Assembly: GCF_001636405.1 (NCBI RefSeq)
Contig: NZ_KV440950.1
Coordinates: forward strand, 1,883,712 to 1,947,711
DNA: 64,000 nucleotides
Direction of reading: 5' to 3'
DNA from: Peribacillus frigoritolerans
GTDB lineage: Bacteria; Bacillota; Bacilli; Bacillales; DSM-1321
Below are positions 37,920 to 46,390 of the stretch, piece after piece; position 1 is the first letter of the stretch; each line of letters begins with the position of its first letter. The translations under genes and the position numbers were made by a program. The notes beneath the pieces are model-generated. The model saw only the letters and a list, made by a program, of their open reading frames with translations. It was not told the DNA's origin and searched no databases.

Positions 37920-39392
37920 ATGAAAAAAATGATCGCGAACCTAGCTTCACGCGAAAAAAGAGTGGCCGTCCTTGAGAATGGTGTTTTGCGTAAACTTGAA
38001 ATCATGCCGCCTCAAAAGCGCAGTACGGTCGGTAATATTTATCTTGGGAAGGTGACGAAGGTGCTGCCGGGAATGGATGCCGCCTTCATTGATTATGGTG
38101 CAGAGAAGAATGGTTTTTTACACCGTGACGAGATTCCCTCCTTCCAGCTTACAAAAAAAAGTGATGGGAAAGCATCCATCGGTCAATTTGTCCGTCAGGG
38201 AGAAAAGCTGCTAGTTCAGGTGACCCGGGATGAAACGGGAACAAAAGGAGCTAAATTGACGGGGCTGATCGAGTTTTCAACGGAGTCCCTCGTTTACATA
38301 CATGGAATAGATTATGTTGGTGTTTCAAAGAAATTCAAAAACGACGATCTTCAGAAGCAATGGCGGGAAACGGCCATGCAGCATAAAAATCCTGATGAGG
38401 GACTGATTGTCCGCACCTCGATGGAGAACGAAAGTGAATCGGTCTTCCTTGACAGGTTAACTGGATTGCGGGAGCTCCATAAAGGGCTTGAAGTCAAGGC
38501 TGCGTCCCTAAAGGCCCCGTCCCTTCTCTATGAAAGGGACGCATACCTTGATATGATCATTTCCGAAATGTCGGGAACGGCGAATGGGGAACTTGCCATC
38601 GATGACTTCGAGGCCTATCGCGAGTTGAAAAAGTGGATACAGGAAAACCGTAAGGAGTGGGAAATATCCCATGTAGCGGGTACCAAGAATATTTTTTCCG
38701 AATGGAATGTGGAAGCGCAAGTTGAGAAAATGGCCAAGAAAATCGTTTGGCTTGATAATGGCGGATATTTAATTTTTGAAGAAACGGAAGCTTTCACCGT
38801 AATCGATGTCAATTCAGGTAAGTTCACCGGCAAGGTGGCGAAGGAAGCAACCTTGTTTGCGGTCAATCAGGCTGCGGCGAAAGAGGTCGCCCGTCAACTG
38901 AGATTGAGGAATATCAGCGGAATCATCCTAATAGATTTCATCAATATGGACCAGTCCCGGCATAAGCAGGAAATCATCGAAATCGTCAAAAAGGAAGCGG
39001 TGAGAGATGAGAAGCGAATCCAGGTCATCGGTTTTACGGAACTGGGCATTTTACAAATGACGAGAAAGCGAACCTCCCCGTCTTTAAGTGAAATGACGAC
39101 GGTGCCTTGCCCTGTGTGCAGTGGAAGCGGTAAAATCGAGAGCCCGGAAACGGTGGCCTTCCGGTTGGAACGTGAACTGCTGGAACACAGGAAGACGGAT
39201 GATGAAGCGGTATGGGTGGAGGTCAGTAAAGCGGTGGCGGACGTGCTGCTTGGTGAAAAGGAATCATATCGGCCGGCATTGGAGGAATTGATCGCTAAAA
39301 AGATATTCCTGTCTTTTATCCCAGGTTTGACGAATGCCTATTCCATCAAGCGGTTCGGAAGCATTCAGGAAATCGGGCGGGCTTTCGAGTGA
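37920..39392 (+). CDS. rng: Ribonuclease E/G family endoribonuclease
   Basis: RNase E/G enzymes cut single-stranded AU-rich RNA and mature rRNA. The 490-residue product has the S1 domain near residues 35-115 (GNIYLGKVTKVLPGMDAAFIDYG). The DNase-I-like catalytic core has Asp residues in VIDVNSGKF and ILIDFINMD. The zinc-link motif CPVCSGSGK is near residue 400. ATG 37920 follows GAGGAGAGG; an upstream in-frame TTG would swallow that site. B. subtilis 168 lacks this enzyme; several other Bacillus species have it between spoIVFB and rplU. Confidence 0.93.
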   Translation: MKKMIANLASREKRVAVLENGVLRKLEIMPPQKRSTVGNIYLGKVTKVLPGMDAAFIDYGAEKNGFLHRDEIPSFQLTKKSDGKASIGQFVRQGEKLLVQVTRDETGTKGAKLTGLIEFSTESLVYIHGIDYVGVSKKFKNDDLQKQWRETAMQHKNPDEGLIVRTSMENESESVFLDRLTGLRELHKGLEVKAASLKAPSLLYERDAYLDMIISEMSGTANGELAIDDFEAYRELKKWIQENRKEWEISHVAGTKNIFSEWNVEAQVEKMAKKIVWLDNGGYLIFEETEAFTVIDVNSGKFTGKVAKEATLFAVNQAAAKEVARQLRLRNISGIILIDFINMDQSRHKQEIIEIVKKEAVRDEKRIQVIGFTELGILQMTRKRTSPSLSEMTTVPCPVCSGSGKIESPETVAFRLERELLEHRKTDDEAVWVEVSKAVADVLLGEKESYRPALEELIAKKIFLSFIPGLTNAYSIKRFGSIQEIGRAFE

Positions 39393-39416
39393 AGAGCGGG
39401 AATTGTTATAAATATA

Positions 39417-39446
39417 TTGACAGCCTTTCCTGTTTCATGGTAGGAT
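39417..39446 (+). promoter_or_regulatory. Promoter of rplU-prp-rpmA
   Basis: A perfect TTGACA (39417-39422) is followed after 18 bases by TAGGAT (39441-39446), with TGG just before it forming an extended -10. Confidence 0.7.
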
Positions 39447-39454
39447 TTTAATGT

Positions 39455-39558
39455 TATGTTTGTAGCACCCGTGCTACAACCGCTCAACATCAGGTTTTAA
39501 GCTTTTGCCTTTTTGGTAAAACGCCTGTGATTGGCGAGTCTGAGACATTTAAGGAGGT
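39455..39558 (+). ncRNA. Ribosomal protein L21 leader RNA
   Basis: The rplU leader contains the perfect hairpin TGTAGCAC / GTGCTACA (39461-39478). After it come a CGCCTGTGATTGGCG-like segment and AGTCTGAGA before the AAGGAGGTG site. This is the arrangement of the Bacillota L21 leader, which is thought to bind L21 or another ribosomal protein for autoregulation. The exact ends are estimated. Confidence 0.7.
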
Positions 39559-39564
39559 GCAAGT

Positions 39565-39873
39565 ATGTACGCAATTATCGAAACTGGCGGTAAACAAATT
39601 AAAGTAGCAGCTGGCGAAGCGGTTTACATTGAAAAATTAAACGCAGAAGCAGGCGAAACTGTTACATTTGACAAAGTTTTATTCGTAGGTGGCGAAGACG
39701 TGAAAGTCGGTGCTCCACTAGTTGAAGGCGCTACTGTAACAGGTACTGTCGAAAAACAAGGTAAGCAAAAGAAAATCACTGTTTTCAAATACAAAGCGAA
39801 GAAAAACAATCGTAAAAAACAAGGTCATCGTCAACCATACACTAAAGTTGTTATCGAAGCAATCAACGCGTAA
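39565..39873 (+). CDS. rplU: 50S ribosomal protein L21
   Basis: The 102-residue L21 binds 23S rRNA in the large subunit. It shows the typical start [14 protein letters not shown] and the C-terminal basic block [18 protein letters not shown]. Codon use is of the highly expressed type, and AAGGAGGTG precedes the ATG. It is the first gene of the rplU-prp-rpmA operon. Confidence 0.98.
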   Translation: MYAIIETGGKQIKVAAGEAVYIEKLNAEAGETVTFDKVLFVGGEDVKVGAPLVEGATVTGTVEKQGKQKKITVFKYKAKKNNRKKQGHRQPYTKVVIEAINA

Positions 39874-39886
39874 GGGCTGATTCTAG

Positions 39887-40219
39887 ATGATCAAAGTTGT
39901 ATTTGATGCTCCGCAGGAACGGATTGCTTCGTTCACCTTAAGCGGACATGCTGATTTTGCTAAAAAAGGTTCTGATATCGTTTGTGCAGGTGTATCGGCT
40001 GTTTCCTTCGGGGCAGTCAATGCCATCATGTCCTTAACGGACGTAGAGCCTGAGATTGAGCAAGGGCGAGAAGGCGGCTATCTTCGCTGCGCCATTCCGG
40101 GGAATCTTTCGCCGGAATCGGAAGAGAAGGTTCAGCTGCTTTTGAACGGAATGCTCATATCGCTGCAAACCATCGAACGTGATTATGGTAAATACATGAA
40201 AATTATCCTCAACCAATAG
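39887..40219 (+). CDS. prp: Ribosomal-processing cysteine protease Prp
   Basis: Prp (YsxB in B. subtilis) removes the N-terminal extension of L27 in Bacillota. The 110-residue protein shows the catalytic pair His21 in SGHAD and Cys33 in DIVCAGVS, in the spacing known for Staphylococcus aureus Prp. It sits between rplU and rpmA, and its substrate is encoded 12 bases downstream. The rpmA Shine-Dalgarno sequence overlaps its stop codon. Confidence 0.95.
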   Translation: MIKVVFDAPQERIASFTLSGHADFAKKGSDIVCAGVSAVSFGAVNAIMSLTDVEPEIEQGREGGYLRCAIPGNLSPESEEKVQLLLNGMLISLQTIERDYGKYMKIILNQ

Positions 40220-40522
<303 letters not shown>

Positions 40523-40535
40523 TTGGCATCTTTGA

Positions 40536-40715
40536 ACAGAGGCTGACTCAAAAGGGTCTGATTCCTTCTACAAGACACTATATACCGCGTCATTATTAAT
40601 AATGGTATGCTATATAGTGATGAAGGGGTCCGGCCCTTTATTTATACTATAGGAACGAACCAGCATTTTGCAGGAGACTTTAGTCATTAGTATAAGGAAA
40701 CAACCTCTGACTTAC
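40536..40715 (+). repeat. Long nested inverted repeat after rpmA
   Basis: Outer arms GAGGCTGACTC (about 40539) and AACCTCTGAC (about 40702) are partly complementary. Inside, 40551-40571 pairs with 40620-40639 (AAAGGGTC... with ...CCGGCCCTTT). Then CACTATATA (40576-40584) pairs with TATATAGTG (40611-40619). At the centre is the perfect 14-base palindrome CATTATTAATAATG (40591-40604). No coding frame is convincing. It may be a mobile-element relic or a structured RNA tail. Confidence 0.6.
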
Positions 40716-40745
40716 AAAAGGCTCGCCAATAGGCGGGCTTTCTTA
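40716..40745 (+). terminator. Terminator downstream of rpmA
   Basis: AAGGCTCGCC / GGCGGGCTT stem with AATA loop and TTCTT tail. Confidence 0.8.
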
Positions 40746-41059
40746 AACTTTCAGGGGGTAAATCCAAGATTATTCATCCATCCGATTTGGTTAAACCAAA
40801 TAGACACTCCAATTCAACTATAATATCTCCAATTGGTGCATAAATAAGGCCCATTCTCTTTTTTAGTTCAAATGGCTCTACCATCGTCCAAAGAACTCAG
40901 GGTGTGCGGCTGTATTTTTTGGACGGGGGCTTTCATGTGAAGGCATGTGAATCGAGCTTCATTTCCTGTTTGTTGTTTTTTTGATATACTGTACAAATGG
41001 AAGTATTCAACATGATAGAGCTGAAAAAAGTTTCTTTATCATAATTGAAGGTGTTAATA
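40746..41059 (+). promoter_or_regulatory. spo0B upstream region
   Basis: About 310 bases without a gene. It contains a 17-base palindrome ATTTGGTTAAACCAAAT (40785-40801), a lone TATAAT at 40819 without a matching -35, and an extended -10 TGATATACT at 40982-40990 that is the best promoter candidate for spo0B. Confidence 0.35.
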
Positions 41060-41599
41060 ATGGATAAAAATTGGACGACTATTGAAACTCTGCGTCAAAC
41101 CAGGCATGACTGGCTGAATAAAATTCAAATCATCAAAGGGAATCTGGAGTTGAACAGAATTGATCGTGTCAAGGGCATCATTGATGAAATCATTGTTGAA
41201 ACCCAGAATGAAGCACGACTTTCCAGTTTGAATTTGCCCAAGTTCACCGAGATGCTGTTGACGTCGAATTGGAATAATGGATCATTTTTTTGCGAATATG
41301 AAATCATTGATGTTTTTGAAGGCTCAACCGAGATGGACGGGCTGATGTATCGCTGGACAAACGATTTCTTCAAGATTCTGGATAAAAACCTGGATCCGTT
41401 TTTTGAAAATATACTGGCTGTTTCTATGTGTAAAAAAGAAGTGAGCGATATGCACTGTACATTTCATATGCAAGGCAGGTTCATTGATCAATCCCCAGTG
41501 ATCGAGTTTTTGGAAAGTTCATTAACGGCCGAGCAATCAATTGAAATTCTTGAATGTAATGAGGATGAAATATTTTTTAAGATGGATATTAACTTTTAG
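41060..41599 (+). CDS. spo0B: Sporulation phosphotransferase Spo0B
   Basis: Spo0B passes phosphate from Spo0F to Spo0A in the sporulation phosphorelay. The 179-residue protein has the phosphorylated histidine in TRHDWLNKIQ (His16). That helix is followed by a second helix of the dimeric four-helix bundle and a degenerate ATPase-like C-domain. ATG 41060 after GAAGGTG is preferred over a TTG five codons upstream, which lacks a site. The N-terminus is shorter than in B. subtilis, where the histidine is residue 30. It lies just before obgE, as usual. Confidence 0.93.
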   Translation: MDKNWTTIETLRQTRHDWLNKIQIIKGNLELNRIDRVKGIIDEIIVETQNEARLSSLNLPKFTEMLLTSNWNNGSFFCEYEIIDVFEGSTEMDGLMYRWTNDFFKILDKNLDPFFENILAVSMCKKEVSDMHCTFHMQGRFIDQSPVIEFLESSLTAEQSIEILECNEDEIFFKMDINF

Positions 41600-41647
41600 A
41601 GAAGTATACAGCAAGAATTGACTTGCAGAAAACAAGGAAGTGATAGC

Positions 41648-42937
41648 ATGTTTGTCGATCAAACGAAAGTCTATGTAAAAGGCGGAGACGGTGGTAACGG
41701 GATAGTTGCTTATCGTCGTGAGAAATTCATACCTAAAGGCGGACCGGCTGGCGGAGATGGCGGTAATGGGGCCAATGTCATATTTGAAGTGGAAGAGGGC
41801 TTGCGTACATTAATGGATTTCCGTTACCAACGTCACTTTAAGGCACCTCGCGGAGAACATGGCATGTCCAAAAACATGCATGGTGCGGCTGCAAAAGATA
41901 TGGTCATCAAGGTTCCACCTGGCACCGTTGTCATCGATGATAAAACGAAGGAAGTCATTGCTGATTTAGTTGAGCATGGACAACGCGCCGTTATCGCCAA
42001 AGGTGGCCGCGGAGGCCGGGGAAATTCCCGTTTTGCCACGCCTGCCAATCCTGCACCTGAAATCGCGGAGAATGGCGAACCCGGCCAAGAACGCGATATC
42101 GTCATGGAATTGAAACTGTTGGCTGATGTCGGTTTGGTTGGTTTCCCAAGTGTAGGGAAATCCACTTTGCTTTCTGTCGTATCCGCAGCAAGGCCTAAAA
42201 TTGCCGAATATCATTTTACAACGATCGTACCGAACCTAGGAATGGTGGAAACGGAAGATCACCGCAGCTTCGTCATGGCCGATTTACCTGGTCTGATCGA
42301 AGGCGCTTCAGAAGGAGTGGGACTTGGACATCAATTCCTGCGCCATATTGAAAGAACGAGGGTAATCGTTCATGTAATCGATATGTCGGGTCTTGAAGGC
42401 CGGGATCCATATGAAGACTACCAAACAATCAATAAAGAATTGGAAGAGTATAACCTGCGCTTGACTGAACGTCCGCAAATCATTGTAGCAAGTAAAATGG
42501 ATATGCCGGACTCAGAAGATAACTTAGCTGCTTTCAAAGAAAAGCTGGAAGAAGACTATCCTGTCTTCCCGATTTCTGCCGTGACGCGTGAAGGGATCCG
42601 TGAGCTTCTTTATGCAATCGCTGATAAAATTGAAGAGACCCCTGAGTTCCCTCTTGAACATGAAGAAGAGAATACTGGAATCCATCGGGTTCTATATAAA
42701 CATACATCACAGTCGGATGAATTTAACATTGAACGCGAACCCGATGGCAGCTTTGCCGTATCAGGATTCAAGATCGAGCGTCTATTCAAAATGACTGACT
42801 TCACCCGTGAAGAGTCCATACGTCGTTTCGCCAGACAGCTTCGTTCATTCGGAGTCGACGAAGGCCTTCGCCAAAAAGGTGCGACAAATGGCGATATCGT
42901 CCGTATCCTTGAATATGAATTTGAATTTGTTGATTGA
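41648..42937 (+). CDS. obgE: Essential GTPase ObgE
   Basis: Obg is a ribosome-associated GTPase linked to 50S assembly, stress and sporulation initiation. The 429-residue product has the glycine-rich Obg fold (residues 1-158; [18 protein letters not shown]). The G domain has GFPSVGKS near residue 165 and DLPGLIEGA near 212. The Obg-specific C-terminal OCT domain covers about 345-425. An in-frame ATG ten codons earlier lacks a good site; ATG 41648 follows AAGGAAG. Confidence 0.97.
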   Translation: MFVDQTKVYVKGGDGGNGIVAYRREKFIPKGGPAGGDGGNGANVIFEVEEGLRTLMDFRYQRHFKAPRGEHGMSKNMHGAAAKDMVIKVPPGTVVIDDKTKEVIADLVEHGQRAVIAKGGRGGRGNSRFATPANPAPEIAENGEPGQERDIVMELKLLADVGLVGFPSVGKSTLLSVVSAARPKIAEYHFTTIVPNLGMVETEDHRSFVMADLPGLIEGASEGVGLGHQFLRHIERTRVIVHVIDMSGLEGRDPYEDYQTINKELEEYNLRLTERPQIIVASKMDMPDSEDNLAAFKEKLEEDYPVFPISAVTREGIRELLYAIADKIEETPEFPLEHEEENTGIHRVLYKHTSQSDEFNIEREPDGSFAVSGFKIERLFKMTDFTREESIRRFARQLRSFGVDEGLRQKGATNGDIVRILEYEFEFVD

Positions 42938-42977
42938 TTGGAGAACATGATGGCAGGCAAAAGGAGGCGTGCGGAGT

Positions 42978-43427
42978 TTGAATAAGTCCGATCAGAAATT
43001 TTTCCTCGTTCGAGAGGATGTCCTTCCCGAAGCGATGAAAAAAACGCTGGATGCAAAAGAAATGATTGAACGGGGAAAAGCGGAATCAGTTTGGGAAGCG
43101 GTACAGCGAGTGGACCTAAGCAGGAGTGCTTTTTACAAATACCGTGACACGGTTTTTCCGTTTCATACAGTTGTTAAGGAAAAGCTGATTACACTGTTCT
43201 TCTATCTTGAAGATCGTTCTGGTACTCTATCGGAGCTTTTACGGCTCGTCGCCTCATCCGGTTGCAACATCATGACCATCCACCAAACGATTCCTTTACA
43301 GGGACGTGCAAATGTCACCCTATCCCTGAATACGGGTGGGATGACGATGGATATTAATGAACTGCTCACTAAACTGCGTAAAATGGAGTTCGTCGAAAAA
43401 GTCGAAATCATTGGTAACGGCGCATGA
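42978..43427 (+). CDS. pheB: ACT-domain protein PheB
   Basis: A 149-residue UPF0735 protein encoded before pheA in many Bacillaceae. The N-terminal half has a short helical region ([12 protein letters not shown], residues about 49-60). The C-terminal half is an ACT ligand-binding domain (residues about 70-148; [20 protein letters not shown]). It was once linked to chorismate metabolism, but no enzyme activity is established. TTG 42978 is chosen because AGGAGG at 42962-42967 is 10 bases upstream; GTG 42969 is too close to that site. It follows obgE by 40 bases. Confidence 0.9.
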   Translation: MNKSDQKFFLVREDVLPEAMKKTLDAKEMIERGKAESVWEAVQRVDLSRSAFYKYRDTVFPFHTVVKEKLITLFFYLEDRSGTLSELLRLVASSGCNIMTIHQTIPLQGRANVTLSLNTGGMTMDINELLTKLRKMEFVEKVEIIGNGA

Positions 43428-43429
43428 AA

Positions 43430-43463
43430 ACAGCCTGTACATGACACATGTACAGGCTGTCAG
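43430..43463 (+). terminator. Hairpin after pheB
   Basis: ACAGCCTGTACATG pairs with ATGTACAGGCTGT around a four-base loop. The T-tract is poor, so strength is uncertain. Confidence 0.65.
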
Positions 43464-43631
43464 TTTGTAGACAAAAGGTTCCCAAACCTTTTCCAACTGA
43501 TACTGAACAAAAAAGTTTGCCTATTCGTTTCATGCGGTGCAGACCGTAATGGATTTATGTTGGGGACGATAGTAGCTCCGGGAAATAATCCGGCAGCTTT
43601 CATTAAAATGCAATAGTAAATCTGTTCAAAC

Positions 43632-43728
43632 AGGTGACCGTCCGCGGAAAGCGAGGTCAACGTTTAAAAACATAAAATAGCCTGAAGACAAACTCATTTA
43701 TTATCGGGTTTGTCTTCAGGCTGTTTTC
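43632..43728 (+). repeat. Composite repeat, truncated copy D
   Basis: Only the end of the GC-rich module remains (GACCGTCCGCGGAAAGCGAGGTCAACG is split across 43636-43662). A well-preserved hairpin follows, with arms AGCCTGAAGACAAACTC (43679-43695) and GGGTTTGTCTTCAGGCT (43706-43722). The 130 bases before it hold no gene I can support. Confidence 0.7.
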
Positions 43729-43757
43729 ATTTGTAAGAGGAAATTAACGATTAACTA

Positions 43758-43786
43758 TTGTAAAAAATCAGAAAATGGCATAACAT
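43758..43786 (+). promoter_or_regulatory. Candidate promoter of pheA
   Basis: TTGTAA (43758-43763), a 17-base spacer and TAACAT (43781-43786), 36 bases before the start codon. Confidence 0.45.
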
Positions 43787-43821
43787 AAACAATAGATTTT
43801 CCGTGAAAAGGAGTTTATAAT

Positions 43822-44697
43822 ATGACAGCGAAAATTGCATTTCTTGGACCAAAAGCAACGTTCACGGATTTAGCTGTATCGCGACTATTTCCTAATGATA
43901 TAAAAATACCGATGAACACGATTCCGGACTGCCTTGATGCTGTTCGGGACGGGGAAGTGAATCACGCGCTCGTGCCGATCGAGAATGCTTTAGAGGGTTC
44001 GGTAAATATAACGATGGATTACTTAATCCATGAAGTCACATTGCCGATGAAAGGCGAAGTGACGATTCCAATCCAACAGCATTATATGGTGCACCCGGAT
44101 CATGCATATCCTGGTTTCAAACCTGACATGGTTTATTCGCATTCCCATGCCATCGCTCAATGCCGCAAATTCCTACATAATGAGCTAAGGGGCATTCCGT
44201 ATGAGTATGTCACATCCACAGCAGCCGCTGCGAAAATGGTGATGGAGAATCCCGATATCAATATTGCGGCGATTGCGAATGATATGGCTGCGGAGGAGTA
44301 CGGTTTGACGATTGCCAAACAAAATATTCACGATTACGAACATAATCACACCAAGTTTATCGTCGTATCCAACAGTGAAGTCGACTATGAAGGGCATTTG
44401 ACCGTTGAAGGGGACAAGAAAACGACCTTGATGATTCAGCTGCCTGCCGACCACTCAGGGCAGCTGCACCAAGTCCTTTCCGCTTTTTCCTGGAGGAAAC
44501 TTAACCTTTCCAAGATTGAATCAAGACCAATGAAAACAGGATTGGGCAATTACTTCTTCATCATCGACATCGAAATGTCCCTTGACGATGTCCTCATCCC
44601 AGGAGCGATCTCTGAGCTCGAGGCCTTAGGATGTACGGTATCGATCATGGGAAGCTATTCATGTTTTAAAGTCCAAACTGGTGTACCGCAACGATGA
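43822..44697 (+). CDS. pheA: Prephenate dehydratase
   Basis: PheA converts prephenate to phenylpyruvate for phenylalanine synthesis. The 291-residue protein has the two-lobed dehydratase domain (residues 1-185; IAFLGPKATFTDLAV at the start and TSTAAAAKM near 132). A C-terminal ACT regulatory domain with the phenylalanine-binding ESRP motif is near residues 233-236. There is no fused chorismate mutase, as is normal for Bacillus. AAAGGAG precedes the ATG, and a terminator follows. Confidence 0.97.
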   Translation: MTAKIAFLGPKATFTDLAVSRLFPNDIKIPMNTIPDCLDAVRDGEVNHALVPIENALEGSVNITMDYLIHEVTLPMKGEVTIPIQQHYMVHPDHAYPGFKPDMVYSHSHAIAQCRKFLHNELRGIPYEYVTSTAAAAKMVMENPDINIAAIANDMAAEEYGLTIAKQNIHDYEHNHTKFIVVSNSEVDYEGHLTVEGDKKTTLMIQLPADHSGQLHQVLSAFSWRKLNLSKIESRPMKTGLGNYFFIIDIEMSLDDVLIPGAISELEALGCTVSIMGSYSCFKVQTGVPQR

Positions 44698-44728
44698 ATG
44701 TTAAAAGCTGAGTACGATGAATAAGATG

Positions 44729-44761
44729 GGTGCCCCGGAATTATTTCCGGGGCATTTTTTG
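44729..44761 (+). terminator. Terminator after pheA
   Basis: TGCCCCGG (44731-44738) pairs with CCGGGGCA (44747-44754) and ends in T. Confidence 0.92.
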
Positions 44762-45058
44762 TGTTCGTTAAGATTTGTATTTCCCTTGTGTACAAGTTCC
44801 TAAAATGGTGGGCTGTCATTTGATGAAATATATAGCAATAGGCAGGTTTATTGGATTCTGGGAAGATGGAGAAGTTTTTCATGATAAAAAGTGCCTATGA
44901 TTCTGGATGGAAAACAAACACCGATTGTGCTGAAAGCAAATACAATAAGTAAATCTCGGTAGGCCACATGTGGAACTGGCAAATACATATTTGAAAACTA
45001 ATTCAGTGGATGCACCTTTTTAATCAAAAATGTAGAGAGAGGGTGGTGGTCACCAGAG
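44762..45058 (+). other. Gap between pheA and the repetitive protein gene
   Basis: About 300 bases. A 25-codon frame (MKYIAIGRFIGFWEDGEVF..., from 44823) has no ribosome-binding site and is probably chance or a gene relic. No clear promoter was seen. The next gene's site is GAGGGTGGTG. Confidence 0.4.
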
Positions 45059-45751
45059 ATGGATAATCAATTCAAAGAAACTTTCGGTTCGTGGACCCAA
45101 GCGATAGGTACCATCATTTCAGCTGTTGCTGGTACACCGTCCCATGTCTTGGACGAAGAATTTCGTAAGAACTTGGATTTGATTGGAAATGAACTTCAAG
45201 CAACAGGAAATGCCTTATTGGCCGACGCGGAAGAAACCTGGTCCCTGGATAAATTCGGGAATATAATACAGGCAATCGGAAATTCGACTGTTATCTTAGG
45301 TCTAGTCATTGACTTTGATGAAATAACGAAACAGGAATTAATCATCAAAGGCAATCTGATTCAAGCGTTGGGAGGAGGAACCGCTTTGGCGGGGGCATAC
45401 GAAAATCCGGATGAACCGGAACAGGCCTTCAATGCTACGGGAAATTTGTTGCAGGCGATTGGTAATTCGATGCAAGCGATGGGTGGAATTGCCGAACTTA
45501 AAAATAGCATTCTAGAAAAAGACCAAGATAAGAATCATGAACAAGAAGAACAAGATAAGGAGCAGGAACAGCAAAAGTATCAATATCCTAATTTGGAAGA
45601 GAAGCCATCTGATGCAGAATTAATCCAAGTGATGGGGGGATGGGTACAGGCGGTCGGTTCCGTCATTAGCCTTATAGGGCAGTTGAGAAGTAACGAAGAT
45701 GAAAACTCCGGGAATGGAAGCTCAAATGAAAGCAATTCCAATGATGAGTGA
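45059..45751 (+). CDS. Repetitive protein, DUF6944-like
   Basis: A 230-residue protein built from six copies of a short unit with the core G-N/S-x-x-Q-A-x-G. Examples are GSWTQAIG (residue 10), GNELQATG, GNIIQAIG, GNLIQALG, GNLLQAIG and GGWVQAVG. Spacing is about 33 residues in the first five, with an insert of about 45 charged residues (EQEEQDKEQEQQ) before the sixth. The units alternate hydrophobic faces with glycines, as in a helical bundle or membrane-active repeat, but there is no signal peptide. I relate it to DUF6944 from memory; the function is unknown. Located between pheA and the NAD locus, with its own terminator. Confidence 0.75.
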   Translation: MDNQFKETFGSWTQAIGTIISAVAGTPSHVLDEEFRKNLDLIGNELQATGNALLADAEETWSLDKFGNIIQAIGNSTVILGLVIDFDEITKQELIIKGNLIQALGGGTALAGAYENPDEPEQAFNATGNLLQAIGNSMQAMGGIAELKNSILEKDQDKNHEQEEQDKEQEQQKYQYPNLEEKPSDAELIQVMGGWVQAVGSVISLIGQLRSNEDENSGNGSSNESNSNDE

Positions 45752-45768
45752 GCATGAGAGTCCATAAA

Positions 45769-45803
45769 AAAAATCCTCAAAAGCCCTATTTTTGAGGATT
45801 TTT
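45769..45803 (+). terminator. Bidirectional terminator between the repetitive gene and niaR
   Basis: AAATCCTCAAAA pairs with TTTTGAGGATTT around a six-base loop, with A and T runs on either side. Confidence 0.9.
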
Positions 45804-45810
45804 CGTTCAT

Positions 45811-46341
45811 TCAATCGACTAAAATGCCGGCATCCCTCAAAGCGCACTCCGCTTCGTCGAGCAGTTCTTCAGATGATGCGCTCAGTGTATGGAGATGGAT
45901 GCCGCTCGTTAGTTCCGATAAAAACGATGCATTCGTTGCCGTCACCCTTGAAAGGAATTGCTGGACCTCCTTACGGCTGCTGACCATGATGGAAGCGGTT
46001 AGGTCGCCGTATACGGGGTGCTCGATTTTGACATCTTTCACCGTGATGCCGATATCCACTAGTAAATATAGTTCTTCTTGGGTCCGGGAAGGATCGTGCT
46101 GGCAAGCAATGATCCTTTCCGGCTTCTGCGTGCTCCCCGTTTGCAGGTACAGATAGCCTTGGCTTGTGGCAATGATAGGTTCATTCCGCGCTTTCAGGAG
46201 GGTTATGTCACCAACGATAACCTGCCGGCTTACATTCGTTATTTGCGAAAGCTCGCTGCCCGTTACAGGCTCCGTGCTTGTTTGCAATAAATGTAAGAGT
46301 TTCGTCCGTCTTTCTTCCCCAAGTAATTTCTTTCTTTCCAT
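45811..46341 (-). CDS. niaR: Niacin-responsive repressor NiaR (YrxA)
   Basis: NiaR represses NAD biosynthesis genes when niacin is available. The 176-residue protein has a winged helix-turn-helix (residues about 5-58; EPVTGSELSQITNVSRQVIVGDI). The ligand-binding 3H domain (about 75-175) is named for its conserved histidines, for example in KIEHPVYGDL and GIHLHTL. Of two in-frame ATGs, the inner one (46341) has the better distance from GAGGTG. It lies 49 bases after nifS on the minus strand and probably controls the nifS/nadB intergenic promoters. Confidence 0.95.
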   Translation of the reverse strand: MERKKLLGEERRTKLLHLLQTSTEPVTGSELSQITNVSRQVIVGDITLLKARNEPIIATSQGYLYLQTGSTQKPERIIACQHDPSRTQEELYLLVDIGITVKDVKIEHPVYGDLTASIMVSSRKEVQQFLSRVTATNASFLSELTSGIHLHTLSASSEELLDEAECALRDAGILVD

Positions 46342-46390
46342 AAACATTCACCTCTTTAATTACAAACATTCTAACACAGATTGGAGGGTT

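Noticed and set aside
43460-43660. 66-codon minus-strand frame between pheB and pheA
   Set aside because: It starts inside the repeat D relic and has no supporting signal.
43620-43665. Stretch considered a full sixth copy of the GC-rich module
   Set aside because: Only the final 30 or so bases of the module match; it is listed as a truncated relic.
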